From NCBI RefSeq assembly GCF_014697585.1, contig NZ_JACJSB010000002.1:1-64000 (forward strand): a DNA stretch of 64,000 nucleotides, read 5' to 3'. The notes below the pieces were generated by a model. It ran no database searches. It was not told the DNA's origin and saw nothing but the letters and a program-made list of their open reading frames with translations. How positions within the stretch are numbered: the stretch's first letter is position 1; the number at the start of each line of letters is the position of its first letter. The position numbers were made by a program, and so were the translations under genes. The DNA comes from Dolichospermum sp. FACHB-1091. Its GTDB lineage: Bacteria > Cyanobacteriota > Cyanobacteriia > Cyanobacteriales > Nostocaceae. Shown here in pieces: positions 56,649-64,000 of this stretch.

Positions 56649-59069
56649 ATGCAACTAAATCAAAAAAACCAGTTCCCGGAATCTACTCCCTCCCAAAAAA
56701 TACTAACTAGCGAGAAAATTATTTTAGACGTTGGGGGGATGAAGTGTGGTGGATGCGTTAATGCAGTAGAAAAACAGCTTATTCAGCATCTAGGGGTTAA
56801 AAGCGTCTGTGTCAACTTAACAACGGAGGTTGCAGTAGTAGAAATAGAACCCGGTGCTGTAGATGCAGATACACTAATTCAGAGGTTAACAGCCACAGGA
56901 TTTCCCAGTCAACTACGTACAGCTAAAGGTGCTGGTGATCAATCTGCTGTTTCCCCCAACCCTGCCTCAAGACAGCGCCAAGAAATGCAGTCTATAATCA
57001 GACAGTTAGTAGTGGCTGGCTTGTTACTATTTTTATCAGGAATTGGCCATTTTGGTAATATTGGTGCAATTTTACCTATTTTAAATAACATCTGGTTTCA
57101 TTGTGGACTAGCTACCATAGCAATTATTATCCCTGGTAGACCAATTTTAGTCGAAGGTTGGTTAGGTTGGCGACGGGGTGCGCCAAATATGAATACTCTC
57201 ATTAGTTTGGGAACCCTTACAGCTTATATTGCCAGTTTAGTAGCGCTATTGTTTCCTCAAATGGGTTGGGAATGCTTTTTTGATGAACCAGTAATGATGC
57301 TAGGTTTTATTCTTTTGGGGAGAACCTTAGAAAAACAGGCTAGACTCCGCGCAGCTAAAGCATTTCGCCAATTATTAGCCCTTTCTCCGCAAACAGCCCG
57401 TTTAATTATTAACCCAGAACCAGAAAAATTAATTGCTGGTGCAAATATAATCGAAATTCCGGCAGAACAGGTGCGGGTAGGTGAATGGTTACAGGTGCTA
57501 CCAGGTGATAAAATTCCCGTTGATGGTGAAGTTCGTTTTGGACAAACTACCATAGATGAATCAATGTTAACCGGGGAATCAGTACCCGTAATTAAACAAC
57601 CAGGAGATATTGTCACTGGGGGAACTTTAAATCAGTCAGGAGCGATCGCTATTCAAGCCACCCGCACAGGTGATGATACTACTCTAGCCCAAATCGTGGC
57701 TTTAGTAGAAGCAGCCCAAACTCGTAAAGCTCCAGTGCAGAAATTAGCGGATACGGTGGCTGGTTATTTTACCTACGGTGTCTTAGCAGCGGCTTTTTTC
57801 ACCTTTGGATTTTGGTATTTGTGGGGAACTCACTTATGGCCAGATATTACCATATCTGGGACAATGGAAATGGCTCACAATATGGGACATCATCCCCAGC
57901 ATTTAGTCCCCCATACTGAGTATTATTCACTTTTAATTAGTTTAAAATTAGCGATCGCTGTCATGGTAGTTGCTTGTCCCTGTGCTTTAGGACTAGCTAC
58001 CCCCACAGCTATTCTGGTGGGTACTGGTATAGGTGCTGAAAGGGGATTATTAATTAAAGGTGGTGATGTTTTAGAAAAAGTTCACAAATTAGACACTATA
58101 GTTTTTGATAAAACCGGAACTCTCACCACAGGTAAACCCACGGTGACAGATTGTATATCCATTACCGAATCAGCTTTAGAACTATCATTAATTCAACTAG
58201 CAGCGGCGGTAGAAAGCGGCACTTATCATCCCCTGGCTATAGCCATCCAAGAAGAAGCCAAACGCCAATATCTAACCATTCCCAATGCTGTAGACTTCCA
58301 TACTGAACCTGGTATGGGTGTATCCGCTGTCGTGGAAGGTAAAAATGTGCTTTTAGGTAACTGGGAATGGTTTAATTATCACCAAATTGATATTAACGAA
58401 ACAGCACAACAACAGGGAAATAAATTAGCCAAAGCGGGAAAAACTGTCATAGGTGTGGCTGTAGATGGCATTTTAACCGGATTAATTGCTGTGAGTGATA
58501 CCCTCAGACCAGATGCTCAAACCGCAGTAGATAAATTACATCAGATGGGTTTGCGCGTGATGTTGCTTAGTGGTGATAGAATGGAAGCAGCCACAGCGAT
58601 CGCTAAACAACTAGGAATAAACAACACCGATATCATAGCAGGTATCCCTCCCGCCCAAAAAGCTGCCATGATTCAATCTCTTCAGTCTGGGAAAAGCAAA
58701 TCATTCGTCGCTATGGTCGGAGACGGTATTAATGATGCTCCAGCTTTATCACAGGCCGATGTAGGCATCGCTTTACATTCTGGCACAGATGTCGCCATGG
58801 AAACCGCTGAAATTATCTTAATGCGAAATTCCCTGACCGATGTTGTCAAAGCCATTCACCTCAGTCGAGCGACTTTTAATACTATTCGCCAAAATTTATT
58901 TTGGGCTTTTGCTTATAATACAATAGGTATTCCCTTAGCTGCTGGTGTACTATTACCTAGCTGGGGTTTTAATCTCAGTCCTTCCAGTGCAGCAGCACTA
59001 ATGGCCTTTAGTTCTGTCAGTGTTGTCACAAATTCAATTTTTTTAAGGAGGTTGGCTCTAAACCGATAG
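56649..59069 (+). CDS. Heavy-metal P1B-type ATPase, copper type
   Basis: 806 residues. An N-terminal metal-binding domain has MKCGGCVNAVE (Cys33, Cys36). The transport site is CPC (443-445) in VACPCALGLATP. Other marks are the actuator MLTGESVP, Asp487 in FDKTGTLTTGKP and MVGDGINDAPALSQADVG. CPC and the HMA domain point to Cu(I), as in cyanobacterial CtaA or PacS, which deliver copper to plastocyanin and cytochrome oxidase. A His/Met-rich loop (MEMAHNMGHHPQHLVPHTEY) precedes the CPC helix. CtaA versus PacS cannot be settled by eye. Frame intact. Confidence 0.93.
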   Translation: MQLNQKNQFPESTPSQKILTSEKIILDVGGMKCGGCVNAVEKQLIQHLGVKSVCVNLTTEVAVVEIEPGAVDADTLIQRLTATGFPSQLRTAKGAGDQSAVSPNPASRQRQEMQSIIRQLVVAGLLLFLSGIGHFGNIGAILPILNNIWFHCGLATIAIIIPGRPILVEGWLGWRRGAPNMNTLISLGTLTAYIASLVALLFPQMGWECFFDEPVMMLGFILLGRTLEKQARLRAAKAFRQLLALSPQTARLIINPEPEKLIAGANIIEIPAEQVRVGEWLQVLPGDKIPVDGEVRFGQTTIDESMLTGESVPVIKQPGDIVTGGTLNQSGAIAIQATRTGDDTTLAQIVALVEAAQTRKAPVQKLADTVAGYFTYGVLAAAFFTFGFWYLWGTHLWPDITISGTMEMAHNMGHHPQHLVPHTEYYSLLISLKLAIAVMVVACPCALGLATPTAILVGTGIGAERGLLIKGGDVLEKVHKLDTIVFDKTGTLTTGKPTVTDCISITESALELSLIQLAAAVESGTYHPLAIAIQEEAKRQYLTIPNAVDFHTEPGMGVSAVVEGKNVLLGNWEWFNYHQIDINETAQQQGNKLAKAGKTVIGVAVDGILTGLIAVSDTLRPDAQTAVDKLHQMGLRVMLLSGDRMEAATAIAKQLGINNTDIIAGIPPAQKAAMIQSLQSGKSKSFVAMVGDGINDAPALSQADVGIALHSGTDVAMETAEIILMRNSLTDVVKAIHLSRATFNTIRQNLFWAFAYNTIGIPLAAGVLLPSWGFNLSPSSAAALMAFSSVSVVTNSIFLRRLALNR

Positions 59070-59184
59070 CCACCATGGCCTAGTCACAATTGACGTTAAA
59101 TTAAAAAATACCAAAATTCTCAAACTTTTCTAAAGGCTTCAATTCCCAGGTTTTCAGCGTAATTTCTCATCAAAAACAGGTAAA

Positions 59185-60105
59185 ATGAAAATAGCGATTA
59201 GTGGTGCAACAGGATTTGTGGGTAGTCGGCTAGTAGAAAGACTATACACAGAAGGTCATAAAATAATTGTATTAACACGGAATGTCACATCTGCCCAAAA
59301 AGTCTTTCCGGCTTCAGCTTTTCCTAATTTAGAAATTATTGCCTATACCCCCACCGTATCAGGTCCGTGGCAAGATACTATAGTAGGTTGTGATGGAGTA
59401 GTGAATTTAGCAGGAGAACCCATTGCAGAAGAACGGTGGACACCAGAACGGAAACAGGAACTTCTCAACAGTCGCAAACTGAGTACAGAGAAAATTGTCG
59501 CAGCCATAACTAAAATGAATCCTCGACCAACTGTATTAGTTAATGCTTCTGCTATTGGTTACTACGGAACTAGCGAAACAGCAACCTTTGATGAAAATAG
59601 TCCCCCTGGTCAAGATTTTCTCTCCCAAGTGTGCAAAGAATGGGAAAAAGAAGCTGAGAAAGTTAAAGATATTGGTGTCCGTTTAGTAATTTTGCGTTTA
59701 GGCATTGTTTTAGGGAATGGTGGTGCTTTAGGGAAAATGATTACCCCTTTCAAACTCTTTGCTGGTGGACCCATTGGTAGTGGTCGTCAGTGGTTTTCCT
59801 GGATTCATTTAGATGATATTGTCAGTTTAATTATCCAAGCTTTAACCCAACCTACAATGAGCGGAGTATATAATGCTACTGCTCCCCATCCCGTCAGGAT
59901 GACAGAATTAAGCACAACTATGGGTCAAGTGATGAATCGTCCTTCCTGGTTACCTGTGCCGGCTTTTGCTTTGGAAGCGATGTTAGGAGATGGGGCAAAA
60001 GTGGTATTAGAAGGGCAGCAAGTCTTACCCCAACGGACTTTAGCATCAGGTTTTCAGTATCAATATCCTAACTTACAACCAGCATTAACACAGATTCTTA
60101 AGTAA
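59185..60105 (+). CDS. TIGR01777-family epimerase (atypical SDR)
   Basis: 306 residues. KIAISGATGFVGSRLVERL is the NAD(P)-binding start; VNLAGEPIAEERWTPERKQE, SAIGYYGT and the C-terminal LEGQQVLPQRTLASGFQYQY are typical of the family (plant homologues include a chloroplast division-linked protein). The substrate is unknown. It lies 115 bp after the copper ATPase gene on the same strand. Confidence 0.93.
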   Translation: MKIAISGATGFVGSRLVERLYTEGHKIIVLTRNVTSAQKVFPASAFPNLEIIAYTPTVSGPWQDTIVGCDGVVNLAGEPIAEERWTPERKQELLNSRKLSTEKIVAAITKMNPRPTVLVNASAIGYYGTSETATFDENSPPGQDFLSQVCKEWEKEAEKVKDIGVRLVILRLGIVLGNGGALGKMITPFKLFAGGPIGSGRQWFSWIHLDDIVSLIIQALTQPTMSGVYNATAPHPVRMTELSTTMGQVMNRPSWLPVPAFALEAMLGDGAKVVLEGQQVLPQRTLASGFQYQYPNLQPALTQILK

Positions 60106-60198
60106 TCGTAAGGTTACCAAAAAATTAACTAAAATGGAGGGAATTAATAAATTGATAGAATTTATATTGACACTTTTAATACTCTTAATGCGGAATAA

Positions 60199-60387
60199 AT
60201 TTTAGAAATAGCTGCAAAAGCTTACAAAAACAATCCGATATCCCAGGGGAAATCAGCCTGTCTTTTGAATATTACTGATAACGACAAAACATTTACTAAT
60301 GTTTTCGTGGCTAAAAATGGTGCAATTCGTACTTTTTATCCCGATGCTACTCCTGATTTTCAGGGTACATATAAGTGTAAGGTTTGA
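60199..60387 (+). pseudogene. Unrecognised gene remnant
   Basis: 62 codons without a start, opening right after an in-frame stop: ILEIAAKAYKNNPISQGKSA, CLLNITDNDKTFTNVFVAKN, GAIRTFYPDATPDFQGTYKC. The composition looks protein-like. An ATG in another frame (60133) leads into the same stretch, which suggests a frameshifted small gene. I do not know the family. The remaining gap to 60647 is described next. Confidence 0.35.
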
Positions 60388-60423
60388 GTATGCTGATTAT
60401 ACAGCAACCTTATAAGTAACTGA

Positions 60424-60457
60424 TTCAGCAAACCCTACATCTACAGGGCTTGCTGAA
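60424..60457. repeat. Fold-back TTCAGCAAACCCT / AGGGCTTGCTGAA
   Basis: Two 13-bp arms with one mismatch around an 8-bp loop. AGGGCTTGCTGAA also occurs at 35943-35955 and looks like an insertion-sequence end. No element is attached; the rest of 60388-60647 is AT-rich DNA without an ORF. Confidence 0.5.
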
Positions 60458-60647
60458 AAAATGGGAAAAGGCAAGAGATCAGGACTTCTTAGTTATTCAA
60501 TAAAAATAAATATCACCAAATATGCCCAAAATCCCAAAATATATATGTACTATTGTCCTATTTCTCCCTTAATTTAAATGTCTGTGTCTTTGATTCCTTT
60601 ACCTGGTCTACTGTTGATTAACCCCCTTCTCACCTATCACCTGATGT

Positions 60648-62171
60648 CTATTCATCCTCAGGTTCTAAATCCTCTACTGTCAGTTCTTGATGGGGAACAG
60701 CAGCAATAATTGCATCTATTACCTTAGATACTGGTAATATCTCTATACCAAGATCAGGAAATTTTGTGCCTTTGGGAACTATAGCTCTTTTAAATCCCAA
60801 TTTTGCAGCTTCTTTTAACCGTAGTTCCATTTGGGAAACTGTTCGCACTTGTCCCCCTAATCCTACTTCTCCAATTAAGACTGTACCAGGGTCAACTATT
60901 CTATCACGAAAACTGGCAACTATCGCTACGGCAATTCCTAAATCTACTGCTGGTTCTTCTACGTTTAATCCCCCCGCAGAAGCAACGTAGGAATCTAATT
61001 TGGACATGGGTACTCCTACCCGTTTTTCCAATACGGCAAGTATCTGTACTAAGCGATTATAATCTATACCTGTACCTGCCCGACGGGGAGATGGGTAACT
61101 GGTAGGACTAACTAAAGCCTGTAATTCTACTACTATTGGTCTTGTTCCTTCACAAGCCACGACAATGGCCGTACCAGGGGCGGGATCATCACGGTTGCCT
61201 AAAAATAGCTCGGAAGGGTTCTCAACTTCCTTTAATCCTTGAGACACCATTTCAAATATACCAATTTCGTGGGTTGCTCCGAAACGATTTTTTACAGTTC
61301 TTAATAATCTGTGGGAAGCAAAGCGATCGCCTTCAAAGTATAATACCGTATCAACTAAATGTTCTAATACCCTCGGACCGGCGATCGTCCCTTCCTTAGT
61401 CACATGACCGACAATTAACATAGTAATATCCTCATGTTTTGCCACTTTCATCAAGGCTGCGGTACATTCCCTGACTTGAGTAACTGAACCTGGTGCTGAT
61501 GTCAAAGCTGGTAAAAATACTGTTTGAATACTATCGATTACAGCTACATTCGGTTTTAGGGAATCTATTTCTCGCAAAATTTCCTCTAAATCCGTTTCTG
61601 GCAATACATACAAATCCGCGCCTATACTATCAGGATCTAGAGTTTTTTCAGTATTGTTAACTATTTCGCTATCATCTTCTGTAACTACAAGAGGCGGTTT
61701 GGACATTCCCAACCGAGAAGCACGCAATTTTACCTGTTGTCCTGATTCTTCTCCAGTGACGTAAAGAATGCGATATTTTAAAGCTAATTGATTAGATACT
61801 TGCAGTAGTAAAGTAGATTTACCAATACCAGGATCACCACCAATTAACACCATTGACCCAGGAACTATACCACCGCCTAAAACTCGATCTAATTCACCAT
61901 AACCCGATTCCCAACGAGCAATTTGCCTATCACTAATTTGATCAAAAGTCAAGGCTGATCTAGCTTTAGCTGGTTTAGTGTTAGACCTAGCATTACCCTG
62001 GGTAGTGTGCCAATTTCCCACACCTCCCCGACTAGGTATATCTCCAATCAAAGAACTAATATTCTGTTCAACCAAAGAATCGTAAGTGTCACAATTTGAA
62101 CATTTTCCGAACCATTGGGAAAATTCTGCTGCACAATTACTACAAATATAAATGGTTTTTGCCTTAGCCAT
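60648..62171 (-). CDS. radA: DNA repair protein RadA (Sms)
   Basis: 507 residues. The N-terminal zinc finger uses Cys10, Cys13, Cys24 and Cys27; the RecA-like domain has Walker A GGDPGIGKST (111-120) and the RadA-specific KNRFG in TVKNRFGATHEIG; the C-terminal Lon-protease-like domain holds ASAGGLNVEEPAVDLGIAVA. RadA is a branch-migration helicase in recombination repair. Divergent from rpaB. Confidence 0.96.
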   Translation of the reverse strand: MAKAKTIYICSNCAAEFSQWFGKCSNCDTYDSLVEQNISSLIGDIPSRGGVGNWHTTQGNARSNTKPAKARSALTFDQISDRQIARWESGYGELDRVLGGGIVPGSMVLIGGDPGIGKSTLLLQVSNQLALKYRILYVTGEESGQQVKLRASRLGMSKPPLVVTEDDSEIVNNTEKTLDPDSIGADLYVLPETDLEEILREIDSLKPNVAVIDSIQTVFLPALTSAPGSVTQVRECTAALMKVAKHEDITMLIVGHVTKEGTIAGPRVLEHLVDTVLYFEGDRFASHRLLRTVKNRFGATHEIGIFEMVSQGLKEVENPSELFLGNRDDPAPGTAIVVACEGTRPIVVELQALVSPTSYPSPRRAGTGIDYNRLVQILAVLEKRVGVPMSKLDSYVASAGGLNVEEPAVDLGIAVAIVASFRDRIVDPGTVLIGEVGLGGQVRTVSQMELRLKEAAKLGFKRAIVPKGTKFPDLGIEILPVSKVIDAIIAAVPHQELTVEDLEPEDE

Positions 62172-62436
62172 ACTGAAATTTCATCTAATAATCTTAATCT
62201 TTTCTTAATTCCTGAAAAAACGGAAAATTTAATAATAGGAATAGTTAGAACATTTCTGTCCTCAGTCAGGTACAAGGATAGGGAAGTTCACCGCAGATAA
62301 ACGCAGATAAACGCGGATAAATCTGTACCTTGGTGGAGTAGGAAATGGTATATAGCTTTTTCCCAATCAATTGAGAGAATGATATCTTAATATTATGATA
62401 TTAAAAATTAATCATGAAAAATTGTAGTTAAGGAGC

Positions 62437-62460
62437 ATGACAAAACTTGGAAAGTCATAA
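62437..62460 (+). CDS. Seven-codon ORF overlapping the rpaB start
   Basis: AAGGAG is followed after 1 base by an ATG (62437) that reads MTKLGKS and stops at 62460, overlapping the TTG start of rpaB in another frame. The spacing from AAGGAG to that ATG is too short for efficient use, while TTG lies 11 nt from AGGAG. It may be chance or a translational control. Confidence 0.25.
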   Translation: MTKLGKS

Positions 62461-63175
62461 AGAAAAAATCCTGGTGGTAGACGACGAAGCCAGTATTCGT
62501 CGGATTTTGGAAACACGCCTTTCCATGATTGGCTATGATGTGGTGACAGCGGGGGATGGTGAGGAAGCTTTAGAAATGTTTCGCAAGGCTGAACCCGATC
62601 TGGTAGTTTTAGATGTCATGATGCCAAAACTAGATGGTTATGGTGTTTGTCAAGAATTACGCAAAGAGTCTGATGTCCCCATTATTATGCTTACGGCCTT
62701 GGGAGATGTGGCAGACCGCATTACTGGGTTGGAATTGGGCGCTGATGATTATGTAGTCAAACCATTCTCACCCAAGGAATTAGAAGCCAGAATTCGTTCA
62801 GTTTTGCGACGGGTAGATAAAATAGGTGTAAATGGTATTCCTAGTTCTGGAGTGATTTATGTTAGCACTATCAGAATTGATACAAATAAGCGCCAAGTTT
62901 ATAAAGGTGATGAGCGCATTCGCTTAACTGGTATGGAATTTAGCTTATTAGAATTGCTGGTAAGTCGTTCGGGTGAACCTTTTTCCCGTTCGGAAATTTT
63001 GCAGGAGGTATGGGGATATACTCCCGAACGCCATGTAGATACTCGTGTTGTGGATGTGCATATTTCCCGTTTACGGGCAAAATTAGAAGATGATCCTAGC
63101 AACCCAGAATTAATTATCACCGCTAGAGGGACTGGTTATCTTTTCCAGCGCATACTAGAACCAGGAGACGATTAG
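62447..63175 (+). CDS. rpaB: OmpR/PhoB-type response regulator RpaB
   Basis: 242 residues. The receiver domain has the acidic pair Asp12-Asp13, the phosphorylated Asp56 (LVVLDVMMP), Thr83 and Lys105; the C-terminal winged-helix DNA-binding domain includes EILQEVWGYTPERHVDTRVV. The N-terminus KEKILVVDDEASIRRILETR is that of RpaB (ycf27), the essential regulator of photosystem and high-light genes in cyanobacteria, partnered by the kinase NblS. The start is TTG (62447), with AGGAG 11 nt before it. Confidence 0.93.
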   Translation: MESHKEKILVVDDEASIRRILETRLSMIGYDVVTAGDGEEALEMFRKAEPDLVVLDVMMPKLDGYGVCQELRKESDVPIIMLTALGDVADRITGLELGADDYVVKPFSPKELEARIRSVLRRVDKIGVNGIPSSGVIYVSTIRIDTNKRQVYKGDERIRLTGMEFSLLELLVSRSGEPFSRSEILQEVWGYTPERHVDTRVVDVHISRLRAKLEDDPSNPELIITARGTGYLFQRILEPGDD

Positions 63176-63808
63176 GGAGAGTGGGAGATTGGGGGAGATG
63201 ATTTTTTCTAATACTCCGCACTCCACACTCTTGTACTTTTTTCTATTGTCTATCGTTGTATATTATTTCCCAGTTTAGTTTTGGGTGCTTAACTAATACC
63301 CCCGCATACCATAGGTTAACCTATTTGTCAATAGTATGTTTGTTCTCCCAGTCAGCTTACATAATTTCTGGAAAAATTTTGGACTAAACTTCTTTCAGAG
63401 ATTGCTGCTAATTTGTAAAGTTTTGTATTTTTTTTCGGTATTGATTTCTGAAACAACTATGAATAAAGGGTTTTGGAAATCGTCTGGACAGACGGAGATA
63501 AAATTGACAATATAAACCCAATTATGAAATTCTCAAAAATTGTAGCAAATCGCCGAAAGTATTGCAAGCTCGTGACTAAATAAAAATAATTCTCAATTAA
63601 TTGTTAAGAAAATCTAAACATAAATTATGATCAGTTATGAATATTAAAACTATTATCATTTTTTTATAAGTTTTAATTATAATTTGTTGTTAACGAAGAA
63701 CCACTCAGTGATAATGGAAAAAATAATCTCAAAGTACACAAACAGAAAGTTATTAAGCAGGGTTATGTAAAATAATATCCATATTAACGTTAAAATATCT
63801 GTTGATCA
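63176..63808. other. Intergenic region after rpaB
   Basis: 633 bp with no ORF of note. A perfect palindrome CGTCTGGACAGACG lies at 63481-63494 (by position count, about 15 bp), and the last 250 bp are AT-rich. I see no RNA gene I can name, though a small non-coding RNA cannot be ruled out. Confidence 0.4.
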
Positions 63809-64000
63809 ATGACTAAATCTGATCCTAATCGAGTTTTGCGGCGTTTACCCTTAGTAGTTGGGGGTTTAGGTACTGTCTTGTTGTTAATAAATCGGTTGTT
63901 AACTCCACAACTAACAGATTCCCAAGCACGAGGAGATGTACTGGGAGTGATTTTAAGTGCGATATTAATTTTAACTGGTTTAATTTGGCAACAGGTACAA
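63809..64000 (+). CDS. Cofactor assembly of complex C subunit B (CCB family), partial
   Basis: 64 codons from the ATG at 63809 to the right edge. MTKSDPNRVLRRLPLVVGGL begins a protein with two hydrophobic helices (VVGGLGTVLLLINRLL and LGVILSAILILTGLIW), which I recognise as the start of the cyanobacterial CCB-type protein involved in attaching heme ci to cytochrome b6 of the b6f complex. The C-terminus is outside the window. The assignment rests on the N-terminus only. Confidence 0.7.
   Translation, partial: MTKSDPNRVLRRLPLVVGGLGTVLLLINRLLTPQLTDSQARGDVLGVILSAILILTGLIWQQVQ

Noticed and set aside
63176-63808. Structural RNA gene (rnpB, tmRNA or 6S)
   Set aside because: No conserved core of these RNAs could be recognised; the region is AT-rich with one short palindrome only.

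Overview
The window is chromosomal DNA of a cyanobacterium, most likely a filamentous heterocyst-forming one (Nostocales: the Anabaena/Dolichospermum/Aphanizomenon/Nostoc group). The evidence is photosynthetic and cyanobacterial genes (ndhH, petM, rpaB, a CCB-type cytochrome b6f maturation gene at the right edge, a cyanophycinase-like S51 peptidase), many HIP1 octamers (GCGATCGC), AT-rich DNA, and intergenic arrays of heptamers (GGGTAAT, TTCCCTG, TTGTCAA, GTGACAG, TTCTAAT) of the STRR kind known from heterocystous cyanobacteria. The genus cannot be fixed from the sequence alone. I found no rRNA, tRNA, CRISPR array or complete insertion sequence.

Layout. 0-1.7 kb: 5' part of a large repeat protein on the minus strand (seven SBBP beta-propeller repeats, then cadherin-like repeats) running off the left edge. 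2.1-4.5 kb: a GT4 glycosyltransferase and a cyanophycinase-like peptidase, then an 840-bp gene-free block built of small mobile repeats. 5.3-12 kb: dapF, RNase HI with an extra C-terminal domain, an ABC exporter, two small hypotheticals and rsmH. 12-16 kb: a single-chain nuclease-methyltransferase restriction enzyme followed by two small unknown genes in one operon-like run with rsmH. 16.4-28.7 kb: ndhH, an AlkB-like oxygenase, a membrane-tailed subtilase, murE, pdxA, petM, glmU, recF. 28.9-36 kb: a PacL-type cation ATPase, a transglutaminase-like protein, a phosphohexomutase and a LapA-like protein.

36-41 kb is an accessory stretch: a Uma2 nuclease, an N-terminally truncated Rpn-family gene, a GmrSD-like DUF262/DUF1524 protein, a frameshifted zinc-ribbon gene and a small helical protein. 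41-49.8 kb: clpB, gloA, a tandem pair of Uma2 genes, an aldo/keto reductase, enolase and argC. 49.9-51.1 kb is a decaying type II restriction-modification locus: an HTH regulator behind two palindromes, a stub of the presumed restriction gene, and a convergent DNA methyltransferase. 51.3-64 kb: ribBA, a TPR protein, a CPBP protease, a TM2 protein, a copper-type P1B ATPase, a TIGR01777 epimerase, radA, rpaB and the start of the CCB gene.

Most genes are housekeeping (cell wall: dapF, murE, glmU, rsmH; cofactors: pdxA, ribBA; DNA repair: recF, radA, alkB-like; proteostasis: clpB, subtilase; photosynthetic electron transport: ndhH, petM) scattered as single genes or short runs, as is usual in cyanobacteria. 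The less ordinary material is the 12-16 kb restriction operon with its two unknown partners, the decayed type II system at 50 kb, the 36-41 kb accessory stretch, and the dense set of MITE-like and heptamer repeats. I see no clear complete new system. The best candidate for something undescribed is the pair of small genes at 11986-12865.
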